DNA of 64,000 nucleotides from Cyclobacterium lianum (GTDB taxonomy: Bacteria > Bacteroidota > Bacteroidia > Cytophagales > Cyclobacteriaceae): NCBI RefSeq assembly GCF_900143075.1, contig NZ_FRCY01000003.1, positions 124,001 through 188,000 on the forward strand, written 5' to 3'. Made by a program: the position numbers and the translations under genes. Below, in pieces: positions 54,108-63,645 of the stretch. The notes under the pieces are model-generated. The model made no database searches and had not been told where the DNA came from. It worked only from the letters and a program-made list of their open reading frames with translations. Within the stretch, counting starts at the first letter, position 1. Every line of letters starts with the position of its first letter.

Positions 54108-57100
54108 TTAATAGTCATCTGTCAGCGTAGCCAGAAAACTAACGAGGTCTCTGATCTCCCTCCTACTCAGCAGCCCTTTCATATCCGGCATGGAGGAAAG
54201 GGCATTGGTCCTTTCTGCAATGTCAGCTTGCATTATTTTTCTTTCGGGATCATTGCCGATCTTCAATGTAATTTCATCCTCATTTTCAGCCAGCAATATG
54301 CCGGACACAGATTCATCACTTTTCAATTTGACGGTAACAACACCATAGCCGGGAGCTACACGTATGCTCGGGTCTATCAATGCCTGCAGCAATTGTTTCC
54401 GGTCGAGCTGTTTGCCTATGCCGTTTAATCTGGGCCCGGCATTACCTCCGAAATCATTGTAGGCATGGCATCGGATACATTGTGCCGTTTGATGTTGGAA
54501 AAAGATCCGCCTTCCTGCCCGGATATCTCCTCCCTGCAGGCTTCCGCTGTAGGTAGCCAGCAACTGATCTGCATTCAATGCCGCATTGATTCCCCTGTAT
54601 TTTTTCAGCAAATCTTCATTGTCCAGTGCCTCTAATGCCTCTACCAGTTCTAATTCCATACCCGGTGCCAGTCTTCCCTTCTCCAATTGATCCAAAAGGT
54701 TTTCAAAGACAGGTACGGAATATGCTTCCTCAACTTGTGCCAGGGTCAGCACAGCAGCCTGCTTTTCCTCCATGGTCTGCCTCTCTATTACTTCCGCCAG
54801 TAGTTGTGCCATCAACTCCCCGGAAAAATCCATCGCTCCCATCAGGTCGAGACTGGCAACCCGCACATTTTTGGACCGGTCTGTTGCGGCCAACTCCAAA
54901 GCCAGATCAAGCTTCTCCCATTCAATAGCTCCCAGTGAACGAAGTGCTTCCTCGCGGACATTCTCGTCGGTATCAGTTTTAAGCCTGGTAAAGAGGCGCT
55001 CTGAAGATTGGGGTAGATTAATATTTCCTATCGTTTTTACTGCTGCCAGGCGCAAACCAGCATCTCTGTGATCTACCATATCTATCAATACATCGGCCGT
55101 CAGATTCCGGAGCATCATCGGGTCCCTTTTTACCTCACCACGAAACCTTCCATCAACCCTGTCCAGCACTGAAGGTTCAGCCCAGGTGGACAAAGTCTCC
55201 ATCGCCTCAATGCGCATGGCTGCCGGGGCACTTTCGGCAGAAAGGTAGGCAATCAGATTTTCGAGCGCTGCCTGTGTGCCCAGCCTGAGGTTTGCATTAA
55301 TGGCTCTTCTGAGTAACGGCTCGGATTGGAGTCCCTCTCTGTTCAGGATATCCGCAAGTGCAGGAATAGCAGGCTCGATAGAATAATCGTCATTGATTGC
55401 TCGGGCGGCTTCTGCGACTATGTATTCGTCTGCATCCTGAAGAAAAACGGCTATCCCCGGATCCGCCATCCTCCGTAATGCAACTACCGCCGCAATCCTA
55501 ACCGCCCTGGACGGGTGATCACTTAATGCGATGATTTGACTGGTCTCGCCAATCCTTGACAAGGCAAGACTGCCCGCATGTCTCAGATAGACGTCCTTGT
55601 CGTCGTTTTCTTCCAGCATCTCAATTATAGGTGAAACACCCGCTTTGAATGCAATCCGTCCCAATGCCTCAGCCGCAAAAAACCTGGCTCTGGGATAGTC
55701 ATCTTTCAGCAATGGCAGCATGGCGGTCCCTGCATTACGGAACCGCACATCCCCCAGCCACCTGCATACCTGAGCCCTGATCTCGGGATCATCGTCTTTC
55801 AAATAAGGCACCAGGGCCGCTGCCATCTCAATATTTTCCATACGGGCCATTTGAGCAATTCCCCAAATGCTGTGGACTCTGGCAAACTGATCGGATTCTC
55901 TATCCAACGCTCTCTGGAAGGCCTCAAAACCCTCTTTTCCCCGTAAAGCCAGGGCAAACTGGGTTTTTTGCCTCACCCGCTGATCTTCATGAGCCAGAAG
56001 GTCTTCCAATTCTTTTGTCGGTTTTGATTCAAAATCAGCTTTGATCAACCCTGCTGTTTCCTTGCGCAATTTGTCTGCCTTTCCATCAATGTCCTCCAGC
56101 TTCCAAACCCGACCATAGTCCTTTGTACCCCATCCATCTATCCAATCTGAAAAATACAGGCTTCCATCCGGGCCAAAATCCAATCCGGTGGCCAGAATTC
56201 CCCCCATGATTTTCCTGGTCTCTTTCAGGGCAAACCCTGCCCCTTCGGCTTGTAATTTAAAGGCGTGGATACCGGACCTGGCAGGATTGCCCACAAATTC
56301 GGCAACAAAAAATGTATTTTTCCAGGCTTTGCCAAGAGCGGTGCCTGGATTGTATACCATACCTGTAGGACCATTCACATAGTTGACAATAGGAGGTAAA
56401 AAATAAGCGGCCTGCTCTTCATGTCTGGGCAAATACATGCCTTCATCCATCCACACTTTATATCCATTATTTTTCGGATCTCTATACTTTCCAAATTGCC
56501 AGTTGATTCTCCAGCCGGTATCGGATCCATCCACCAGGTACACCAATCTTTCACTTTCTCCCTGATGATCCCCGTCGTTGTCTACAGAAATAAGGTTTCC
56601 GTATTCGTCAAAAACGAATTCATGGGTATTTCTCACTCCCATGGCAAAAATCTCAAAACCGCTTCCGTCCGGATTGGAGCGTGCGATGACTCCCCTGTTG
56701 GGGTATTTGTAGGTATTGCCTTCCTGGTCTGTGCCATGAAAACCGATATCGCCTATCCCCCAGTACACCCGTCCGTCCGGACCCATTTCCAGACCCGACA
56801 TGCCATGACCGCCAAATCCTACATGCACCCCGTAGCCATGAGAGATCGAGGTTTTATCCTGAACCAACCCGGTTTTTTTATCCTCCTGAAGGCGCCACAT
56901 GTCAGGCCCTGCACCGACAAACAGTTCGTCCCCGTATTTCATCACTGCTCCTGCCACGTCGGTTACTTCCTCGTGGAGGTCTTCAAATACCAACTGATAT
57001 TTATCGGCAAGCCCATCGCCATCTGTATCTTCCAGCCTGTAGATATTTTCCTTTTCGACGGTCATGTCCCTCCAATCCCGTATCCCGTCCCCGTTCAGGT

Positions 57101-57524
57101 CTGCCAACCACTGGTTTTTTTCGCTGTTTTCGACAGAAAGTTCTGCTCTCAAAAAAGCCCTTTTATCTTCGACAGACTGTAAGGATATGGATCTGATCTC
57201 CCAATCCTGGTGCCCCCGAATGTCAAATTCAGAATTCTTCTGCCTATTGGTCCTGCTGTAATACAAATTGCCCTGATCGTCAAAATCAATAGAAATCGGG
57301 TCAAATACCAATGAATCCGATGCCCACAGTGAAACCTCCAGGCCTTCCTCCAGCTCCGGTTTTACCAGATTTTCGATTTCATTGGCCAGATTTCTGGCAG
57401 TTTCCTGATTTATTTGTTTGATTTTCAGGTCTTCAGGAGCAGGACTACACGAATAAAAAAATACCAACCCCCCGATGAATAAAGTCCTCACTTTTGGTGA
57501 GAAGCCTGATTTAACTGCATGCAT
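54108..57524 (-). CDS. PVC-type cytochrome c lipoprotein with propeller and HEAT repeats (copy 1)
   Basis: The protein has 1138 residues and the same plan as its downstream neighbour: lipobox FFYSC, propeller with DLNGDGIRDW and DTDGDGLAD calcium-loop-like motifs and FGGHGMSGLEMGPDG, HEAT repeats, and a cytochrome c domain with CIRCH near residue 1014 and SSMPDM as probable distal ligand. The two proteins align along their whole length, so the gene arose by tandem duplication. Lipid anchoring points to the periplasmic or outer face of the envelope. One substrate each, or alternative heme partners, is possible. Confidence 0.88.
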   Translation of the reverse strand: MHAVKSGFSPKVRTLFIGGLVFFYSCSPAPEDLKIKQINQETARNLANEIENLVKPELEEGLEVSLWASDSLVFDPISIDFDDQGNLYYSRTNRQKNSEFDIRGHQDWEIRSISLQSVEDKRAFLRAELSVENSEKNQWLADLNGDGIRDWRDMTVEKENIYRLEDTDGDGLADKYQLVFEDLHEEVTDVAGAVMKYGDELFVGAGPDMWRLQEDKKTGLVQDKTSISHGYGVHVGFGGHGMSGLEMGPDGRVYWGIGDIGFHGTDQEGNTYKYPNRGVIARSNPDGSGFEIFAMGVRNTHEFVFDEYGNLISVDNDGDHQGESERLVYLVDGSDTGWRINWQFGKYRDPKNNGYKVWMDEGMYLPRHEEQAAYFLPPIVNYVNGPTGMVYNPGTALGKAWKNTFFVAEFVGNPARSGIHAFKLQAEGAGFALKETRKIMGGILATGLDFGPDGSLYFSDWIDGWGTKDYGRVWKLEDIDGKADKLRKETAGLIKADFESKPTKELEDLLAHEDQRVRQKTQFALALRGKEGFEAFQRALDRESDQFARVHSIWGIAQMARMENIEMAAALVPYLKDDDPEIRAQVCRWLGDVRFRNAGTAMLPLLKDDYPRARFFAAEALGRIAFKAGVSPIIEMLEENDDKDVYLRHAGSLALSRIGETSQIIALSDHPSRAVRIAAVVALRRMADPGIAVFLQDADEYIVAEAARAINDDYSIEPAIPALADILNREGLQSEPLLRRAINANLRLGTQAALENLIAYLSAESAPAAMRIEAMETLSTWAEPSVLDRVDGRFRGEVKRDPMMLRNLTADVLIDMVDHRDAGLRLAAVKTIGNINLPQSSERLFTRLKTDTDENVREEALRSLGAIEWEKLDLALELAATDRSKNVRVASLDLMGAMDFSGELMAQLLAEVIERQTMEEKQAAVLTLAQVEEAYSVPVFENLLDQLEKGRLAPGMELELVEALEALDNEDLLKKYRGINAALNADQLLATYSGSLQGGDIRAGRRIFFQHQTAQCIRCHAYNDFGGNAGPRLNGIGKQLDRKQLLQALIDPSIRVAPGYGVVTVKLKSDESVSGILLAENEDEITLKIGNDPERKIMQADIAERTNALSSMPDMKGLLSRREIRDLVSFLATLTDDY

Positions 57525-57671
57525 GAATATTACCCAGGTAAATTTTACTTTGATTATTATAATAACGAATGCCTAAAACAAAGCACTATATTTTTCGCTG
57601 TGAAATATAAGCAAAAGATAAACAGTGAAAAATCAATTTTTTATAAAGTTGCTATTTGTATCGTACAACAG

Positions 57672-59051
57672 CTATTCCTCTCTTTTAATGGTAAGCTCAA
57701 GGTGGCCAGGGTCCCGCAGCTTCAACTCGCAATTATTGAGCGACCTGAAATTGTGGTAGGCAGTTTTCCAGATATGTCCTTTTTGCGCTTTTTTCAGATT
57801 CGGTTGCTTATCTGTCCCTCCGGAAAACCAGCCACCATGTTCGTGGTCGATCAGGTTATTTTGAATATAGGTCCATTGCTGTTTGAATTTGGAAAAGTAA
57901 TCCAACGGGTCGTCAGGATATAAATCTGCCATGATTAGCAGGGTATTCAGGCCCTCAGCCTGAGCCCACCAATTTTTTGTATCCTTTACGATTTCCGGTG
58001 ATTCTAATCCGGGGAAATAGTATCCGCCATCATAAAATCCGCCGGTCTGTTCGTCCCATCCATGGTTCAGGGCATGGTCCACCATGTGTTTGCCTATCTG
58101 CCAGGTTTTATCGTCGTTTGTCAGGCCCAACACATGTGATGCCTCCATCATTAAATAGGCAGTCTCCACATCGTGGCCAAAGGATACGTGGTCGATATTG
58201 TGGTGCTTTTCTATGACAGCCCGGCCTTTATCCTGAAAACTTACCGGAGCCCAATCCTCCTCCAAAAAAAGCTGAAGGTATCCCTCTTCCTGCACAATCT
58301 TATCTCTGATAATCTTAAGCAGCCCCTCAGTTCGTTTCTTCAATAAGGGATCTTTCCATACCTGGTACAATTCTGTGAAAGCTTCCAGCAAATGGATGGA
58401 GCTATTTTGATCTTTGTAACCAATCGTCTCCAGTGAACTGGTCTGCTCGTTTCTTTTAAGGGGCGTACCGTCCCGTCCCAGAGATTGAAAATAGCCACCA
58501 TATACCGGATCATAGCTGTTTTTCTCCAGCCAATGGAACGCTCTTTTTGCCAATTCAAGTGCATTAGGGTCGCCTGTTGCACGGTGATAGGCCGCCAATC
58601 CATAAATACCAAATGCATTTCCGTATGCAGTTTTGGCTACCGGATTATCTGCGATCACATTTCCTTCCCTGTCCAGTAGTGTATGAAAACCACCCTCAGC
58701 ATCATCCCAAAATTTTTCGGATATAAATCTCAAGCCCAATTTCGCCCCGGTTTTATAATGAACGGTATCCGGATACCGTTCGATGAGTTTGGACAATGTC
58801 CACAAATGCCTGGCCTGAGAAACGATCATTTTATTTTGAACAGCAGCGGGTGAAAAATCATACTCAAAACTACTGATATATCCTCCGTAGATCGTGTCAT
58901 AGGCTGAAGGGTACCATTTGTTGATCATTTTCTTTTCAATGGAATGCTGGATCTCTGTCGCCAGAGTCAACCTTTCCGTACGCTGAGCGAAAACGGTACA
59001 GCAAAGCAGTAGAAAAAGTGCCGGCAGGGGGAGTATCGATGAATATCTCAT
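57672..59051 (-). CDS. Exported AGE-family (N-acylglucosamine 2-epimerase-like) protein
   Basis: The protein has 459 residues. A signal peptide (ends TVFAQ) is followed by an (alpha/alpha)6 barrel of the AGE/cellobiose 2-epimerase superfamily: SQARHLWTLSKL, GFHTLLDREGN, TAYGNAFGIYGLAAY, FGHDVETAYLMMEA, and KNWWAQAEGLNTLL, with the His residues expected for catalysis. Known members epimerise mannose/glucose or cellobiose-type sugars and are mostly cytoplasmic; this one should act in the periplasm. It is 147 bp from the cytochrome gene and on the same strand. Confidence 0.85.
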   Translation of the reverse strand: MRYSSILPLPALFLLLCCTVFAQRTERLTLATEIQHSIEKKMINKWYPSAYDTIYGGYISSFEYDFSPAAVQNKMIVSQARHLWTLSKLIERYPDTVHYKTGAKLGLRFISEKFWDDAEGGFHTLLDREGNVIADNPVAKTAYGNAFGIYGLAAYHRATGDPNALELAKRAFHWLEKNSYDPVYGGYFQSLGRDGTPLKRNEQTSSLETIGYKDQNSSIHLLEAFTELYQVWKDPLLKKRTEGLLKIIRDKIVQEEGYLQLFLEEDWAPVSFQDKGRAVIEKHHNIDHVSFGHDVETAYLMMEASHVLGLTNDDKTWQIGKHMVDHALNHGWDEQTGGFYDGGYYFPGLESPEIVKDTKNWWAQAEGLNTLLIMADLYPDDPLDYFSKFKQQWTYIQNNLIDHEHGGWFSGGTDKQPNLKKAQKGHIWKTAYHNFRSLNNCELKLRDPGHLELTIKREE

Positions 59052-59132
59052 GGAAGTTTGGGTTTATTAATTGACAGAACGATTATAGGGCGGAGTTGCT
59101 AAGCCGATGCACCAGATTTATCTGTTACTGAA

Positions 59133-59300
59133 TTATTTCCGACGTACTTTCCAAACCCGGTACAGAACAATTACGAAAATAGGCAGGAGAATTACCGGCC
59201 AGTAGTCCATAAAGGGTATGCCCTCGTCCTGACTTTGGACTTGAGCCAGTGTCCCTGTATTGATGCTGAAAAGATGGACTGAGAGTAGAGAAATTGCCAT
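59133..59300 (-). CDS. Small membrane protein of 55 residues
   Basis: ATG at 59300 opens MAISLLSVHLFSINTGTLAQ, a signal-like stretch, then QSQDEGIPFMDYWPVI, a hydrophobic helix (LLPIFVIVLYRVW) and a basic end KVRRK before TAA at 59133-59135. An export or anchor signal, a short outside loop and a single membrane helix with positive-inside tail make a sensible small protein. I do not recognise the family. It lies 82 bp upstream of the AGE gene. The remaining 259 bp to pntA are AT-rich, with no other gene. Confidence 0.55.
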   Translation of the reverse strand: MAISLLSVHLFSINTGTLAQVQSQDEGIPFMDYWPVILLPIFVIVLYRVWKVRRK

Positions 59301-59559
59301 ATCGTAAACATTTAAATCCGGTTTCTCAATAAATATTTTATTCGATTCCTTGTTTTTTTATTTATGTTTTGAAATTTAATTAAAAAAATGGTATTACCCT
59401 TTAAATCTCGAATTTTTAATAGACAATACTGTAAAATCCGTAAAAAAGTGCTTTTTTTGCAGTGCCAAACTTGTTTCTACCAATCTACACCACTAACCGC
59501 TGGCAATTCTTTACACTACTGGATTTTCGAAGATTAGAATCTATCTATAAACCACCAAT

Positions 59560-60672
59560 ATGATTTTAGGAATATTAAAAGAACCTTCACCGGAAACCCG
59601 GGTCTCTCTTCACCCGGAGGCCGTAAAGGCATTAAATGCAGCAGGTAACAAAATCCTCATTGAGAAGGGCGCTGGCGAGGCATCGTTTTTATCAGATGAA
59701 CATTTCTCTGAAGCGGGTGCGGAACTGCGGTCAAGAGCAGAGGTCCTGAAAGATGCAGAAATGATTTTCCAGATCAATCCCCTTTCCTCCGCGGATCATC
59801 CTCAGCTAGGCAAGGGTAAGATTTTATTCGGCGTGTACCAGCCTCTTGTGGAAAAGGAATTGATGCATACCCTGGCAAAAACCGGAGTAACGTTATTCAG
59901 CATGGATTCTATTCCGAGGATCACACGTGCGCAAAGTATGGATGTACTTTCCTCCATGAGTACCGTGTCGGGTTACAAAGCCGTGTTGCTGGCGGCAGCC
60001 CAGTTGCCCCGCTTTTTCCCTATGCTAATGACTGCAGCTGGTACCATAGCTCCGGCCAAAGTATTGGTAATTGGAGCGGGTGTAGCGGGACTGCAGGCAA
60101 TTGCGACGGCAAAAAGGCTTGGAGCAGTAGTAGAAGCTTTTGATACGCGTCCATCTGTCAAGGAACAAGTGGAAAGTCTGGGTGGAAAATTTGTTGAGGT
60201 GCCGGGAGCGGTGGAAGACAAAGCGGCCGGTGGATATGCTGTAGAGCAGTCCGAAGAATACAAGCAAAAGCAGTCGGAAATGCTAGAGAAATCCATCGTC
60301 AAATCGGACGTGGTGATCACCACGGCGCTAATCCCCGGAAAAAAAGCCCCGGTACTGATCACCAAACCGATGTTGCAGAAAATGAAAGCCGGCGCTGTGG
60401 TAGTAGACCTGGCAGCCGCAAATGGAGGCAACTGTGAAGGGGCGGTAAACAAAGAGACCGTGATTGTAGAAGGGGTAACCATTATTGGCAACTCATCATT
60501 GCCGGCTACCATGCCGGAAGATGCCAGCAAAATGTATAGCAAAAACGTTCAGAATTTGCTCAAGCTGCTGCTGAAGGAGGATCAGATCAACCTGAATTTT
60601 GACGATGATATCGTTAAGGGTACCTGTATCACTCATGATGGCAACATTGTATATGAACCTTTATTAAAGTAA
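59560..60672 (+). CDS. pntA: NAD(P) transhydrogenase subunit alpha, soluble part
   Basis: The protein has 370 residues. It binds NAD(H) in the proton-driven transhydrogenase that makes NADPH. EPSPETRVSLHPEAVKAL at the start, RITRAQSMDVLSSM, VIGAGVAGLQAIATAKRLGA (the NAD fold) and SLGGKFVEV are typical. It lacks the membrane part, which is the separate next gene, as in the three-polypeptide form of many alpha-proteobacteria and Bacteroidota. Confidence 0.95.
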   Translation: MILGILKEPSPETRVSLHPEAVKALNAAGNKILIEKGAGEASFLSDEHFSEAGAELRSRAEVLKDAEMIFQINPLSSADHPQLGKGKILFGVYQPLVEKELMHTLAKTGVTLFSMDSIPRITRAQSMDVLSSMSTVSGYKAVLLAAAQLPRFFPMLMTAAGTIAPAKVLVIGAGVAGLQAIATAKRLGAVVEAFDTRPSVKEQVESLGGKFVEVPGAVEDKAAGGYAVEQSEEYKQKQSEMLEKSIVKSDVVITTALIPGKKAPVLITKPMLQKMKAGAVVVDLAAANGGNCEGAVNKETVIVEGVTIIGNSSLPATMPEDASKMYSKNVQNLLKLLLKEDQINLNFDDDIVKGTCITHDGNIVYEPLLK

Positions 60673-60676
60673 AAAA

Positions 60677-60994
60677 ATGGAATCAATAATAGATTATATA
60701 TCAAGCAACCAACAAGAGTTTTATGTTTTTATCCTTGCCATTTTTGTTGGGATAGAAGTCATCTCAAAGGTACCTACCGTATTGCATACCCCGTTGATGT
60801 CAGGATCAAACGCCCTGTCGGGAGTAGTAATTGTCGGATCAATCATTGTCCTGGGCAAAACCGATCCTGCAAATTACCTGGCTTTGGTCCTTGGTTTTTT
60901 TGCTGTTTTGCTGGCTACCCTGAATGTTGTTGGGGGCTTTGCAGTCACCAATAGAATGTTGGAAATGTTTAAAAAGAAACCCGGTAAAAAATAA
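60677..60994 (+). CDS. pntAB: NAD(P) transhydrogenase subunit alpha, membrane part
   Basis: The protein has 105 residues and three membrane helices (VFILAIFVGIEVI, NALSGVVIVGSIIVLG, LVLGFFAVLLATLNVVGGFAVT). VPTVLHTPLMSGSNALSG is the family signature. It is split from the NAD-binding subunit and supplies the first half of the proton channel. The gene ends one base before the pntB start. Confidence 0.94.
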   Translation: MESIIDYISSNQQEFYVFILAIFVGIEVISKVPTVLHTPLMSGSNALSGVVIVGSIIVLGKTDPANYLALVLGFFAVLLATLNVVGGFAVTNRMLEMFKKKPGKK

Positions 60995-60995
60995 C

Positions 60996-62366
60996 ATGAT
61001 GATTTTACAGATAATAGATATTTGCTACCTGGTAGCGGTGGTGCTTTTTATCATAGGAATAAAATTGATGAGCCACCCTGATTCCGCGCGGAGAGGAAAC
61101 GGCATAGCACTTTCAGGGATGGTTTTAGCCATTGTCGCGTCGTTTTTAACCCCGGGACTGAACAACCTTATCCTTATTTTTATTGCCATGGCACTTGGTA
61201 CAGTCGGCGGGCTGTATTTTGCCAAATCCGTACAAATGACCGCGATGCCACAACTGGTATCCTTCTTTAATGGAATGGGCGGTGCTGCAGCAGCACTGAT
61301 CGGACTGGTTGAGTACGGTGATCTGCCCGTGACTGATATTGGAAAAGGCGCCGTCCTGATGGCCAGCCTGATCATTGGATCGATTTCCTTCTCCGGGTCC
61401 ATGGTGGCTATGGGAAAATTGCAGGGGGTAATCAAAGATATCCGCATCAATAAAATCCTGGGATTCCTGGTACTTGCAGCCGCTGTCGGGCTGGCCGTAT
61501 ATGTCCTGTATGCCGGTGAGCCACTCCCCATGTTGGTTTACCTGCTTATTTTACTCGCTTTGATCTACGGCTTGCTGTTTGTATATCCCATAGGCGGAGC
61601 CGATATGCCTGTAGTGATATCCCTTCTCAATGCCCTTACGGGTGTGACAGCAGCTACTACAGGCTTGCTGTATGACAATAAGGTGATGCTGATGGGCGGA
61701 ATACTTGTAGGCTCGGCAGGTCTGCTGCTCACCCTCCTGATGGCCAAAGCCATGAACCGTTCGGTGTCGAATATTCTGTTTACTTCCTTTGGAACAGCAT
61801 CAGGAGCATCGGCACCGGGTCAGTCCGGCGATCAGGTAGCCAAAGAGATCAATGCCTACGATACAGCGATACTTCTTGCTTATGCCAAGCGGGTAGTCGT
61901 TGTACCAGGATATGGACTTGCCGTAGCGCAGGCCCAGCATGCGGTTCATGATCTGGAGAAAATTCTCGAAGAAAAAGGTGTAGAAGTACTGTACGGTATT
62001 CACCCGGTAGCAGGACGTATGCCGGGCCATATGAACGTGTTGCTTGCTGAATCCGATGTGCCTTACGATAAGCTGATCGAGATGGACGACATGAACGAAC
62101 AGCTTCCCAACACGGATGTGGTAATGGTGATTGGGGCCAATGATGTAGTCAATCCGGCAGCTAACGATGACCCTTCCAGTCCCATCTACGGTATGCCTAT
62201 CCTGGAAGTAAATCGGGCCGCAAATGTAATTGTCATCAAAAGGAGCATGAGTTCTGGTTATGCAGGTATTCAAAACGCGCTGTTTTTTGATGCGAAGACC
62301 CGCATGCTTTTCGGAGATGCGAAAAAAGTCCTGAACGGACTGGTGAATGAAGTGAAAAACATGTAG
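60996..62366 (+). CDS. pntB: NAD(P) transhydrogenase subunit beta
   Basis: From ATG at 60996 the protein has 456 residues (the frame also runs back to 60924 but overlaps pntAB there). About nine membrane helices form the rest of the proton path; the C-terminal NADP-binding domain has VPGYGLAVAQAQHAV, GRMPGHMNVLLAE, IGANDVVNPAA and VIKRSMSSGYAG. It should be co-translated with pntAB and is followed by a terminator at 62376-62407. Confidence 0.95.
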   Translation: MMILQIIDICYLVAVVLFIIGIKLMSHPDSARRGNGIALSGMVLAIVASFLTPGLNNLILIFIAMALGTVGGLYFAKSVQMTAMPQLVSFFNGMGGAAAALIGLVEYGDLPVTDIGKGAVLMASLIIGSISFSGSMVAMGKLQGVIKDIRINKILGFLVLAAAVGLAVYVLYAGEPLPMLVYLLILLALIYGLLFVYPIGGADMPVVISLLNALTGVTAATTGLLYDNKVMLMGGILVGSAGLLLTLLMAKAMNRSVSNILFTSFGTASGASAPGQSGDQVAKEINAYDTAILLAYAKRVVVVPGYGLAVAQAQHAVHDLEKILEEKGVEVLYGIHPVAGRMPGHMNVLLAESDVPYDKLIEMDDMNEQLPNTDVVMVIGANDVVNPAANDDPSSPIYGMPILEVNRAANVIVIKRSMSSGYAGIQNALFFDAKTRMLFGDAKKVLNGLVNEVKNM

Positions 62367-62375
62367 AGAAAGTAG

Positions 62376-62407
62376 GGCTGTCCATCAAGCATGGGCAGCC
62401 TTATTAT
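62376..62407 (+). terminator. Terminator of the pnt operon
   Basis: GGCTG and CCAT (62376-62385) pair with ATGG and CAGCC (62391-62400), with one mismatched position, followed by TTATTATT. Confidence 0.7.
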
Positions 62408-62443
62408 TGCCTTAACCGGACAGCAATGAAAACCCGGTAAATT

Positions 62444-62779
62444 TTAGGGATTCAGGGAGAAAATCCTTTCGGAAAGCACCCATTTCTCTCCGGGATCTGC
62501 CCAGGGAAGTGCTTTTTGTAACTTTCCCATCATTTCTTCCCATTCCTGTACGGCTTCATTTCCTGCGTCCATCCGGGCCTTATTTTCAAATGAAAACCCT
62601 TCATTTACCTCCATAATCATAAAAAGACGATTTCCGGTCAGGTAAATATCCATAACCTCTATCCCGGCATCACGAATACTTTTTTCGATGAGCCGAGGTA
62701 TATTTTTGTGGTGCTCTTTGTATTGCGAGATGACCTTCGGATCATTTACGAGGTCCAATGCCAGACAGTAACGTTTCAT
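62444..62779 (-). CDS. L-rhamnose mutarotase-like protein
   Basis: The protein has 111 residues. MKRYCLALDLVNDP, IYLTGNRLFMIMEV and WEEMMGKLQKALPWA match the RhaM/DUF718 family, which interconverts sugar anomers. It is 15 bp after an L-fuconolactonase-like gene, so the sugar is probably L-fucose or L-rhamnose. Confidence 0.85.
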   Translation of the reverse strand: MKRYCLALDLVNDPKVISQYKEHHKNIPRLIEKSIRDAGIEVMDIYLTGNRLFMIMEVNEGFSFENKARMDAGNEAVQEWEEMMGKLQKALPWADPGEKWVLSERIFSLNP

Positions 62780-62794
62780 TTATCGCCGATTTGC

Positions 62795-63625
62795 TTATAA
62801 ATGGTAAAATTTTTCTGCATTCTCATACCAGATTTTCCTTTGCGCAGCTACCGATAGTTTCTCCAGGTACTTTTCCAAAATACCGGTAACCTGAGCGTAG
62901 CTGGCAGCCAACCTGCAAACGGGCCAGTCAGACCCAAACATCAGTCGTTCCTCTCCAAAATACTCCAGCGCGATATCCAGAAACGGAAAAAAATCGCTTG
63001 CTTCCCAGTTTTCCCAATCTGCTTCAGTGACCATCCCGGAAAGTTTACAATAAACCTGGGGATGAGCTGCCAGGTCGCGCATCTTGTCTTTCCACTCCTG
63101 CAGATCTTTATGACTCATGTCCGGTTTGGCCATATGGTCTAATACCAATCTCCCCTCCGGAAAATTACTTGCCGTTTTTATGGCTCCAGCCAATTGAAAC
63201 GGCAAAACAAGCAGGTCATAACTGTAACCTGCTGCAAAAATCTGCCCCAGTCCACGCTGAAACGCAGGTTTAAGGATGAACTCTGAATCAGATTCATCCT
63301 GCAGCAAGTGCCGGAAGCCCTTCAATTTCGGAAAAGGTTGATAGGATTTTAAGGTGTCAGCTAACTGGTCCGAAGTCAAGTCCACCCAGCCAATCACTCC
63401 CAAAATAAACGGAAACTTATCGGCCAGATCAAGTAAATAGTTTGTTTCTTCCCGGACCGGGCGTGCCTGAACGGCCACAGTTCCTTTCACCTCGTTGGCT
63501 TCCAATTCGGGATAAAGCTTTTCGGGAAGACAGTCTTCCTTCAAGATTTGCATTTCATCGCTGATCCACGGAAAATCGTTCGCGTCATAGTGCCAGAAAT
63601 GTTGGTGGGAATCTATCTTTTTCAT
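62795..63625 (-). CDS. Amidohydrolase-family lactonase (L-fuconolactonase-like)
   Basis: The protein has 276 residues. It is a metal-dependent TIM barrel: DSHQHFWHY at the N terminus, AVQARPVREETNYLL, GFRHLLQDE, LDHMAKPDM and MFGSDWPVCRLAA are typical of the 2-pyrone-4,6-dicarboxylate lactonase/L-fuconolactonase group. It would open a sugar lactone in a non-phosphorylating route. Together with the mutarotase it marks the end of a deoxy-sugar pathway that continues outside the window. Confidence 0.88.
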   Translation of the reverse strand: MKKIDSHQHFWHYDANDFPWISDEMQILKEDCLPEKLYPELEANEVKGTVAVQARPVREETNYLLDLADKFPFILGVIGWVDLTSDQLADTLKSYQPFPKLKGFRHLLQDESDSEFILKPAFQRGLGQIFAAGYSYDLLVLPFQLAGAIKTASNFPEGRLVLDHMAKPDMSHKDLQEWKDKMRDLAAHPQVYCKLSGMVTEADWENWEASDFFPFLDIALEYFGEERLMFGSDWPVCRLAASYAQVTGILEKYLEKLSVAAQRKIWYENAEKFYHL

Positions 63626-63645
63626 GCGTTACATCGGTATTTGAG

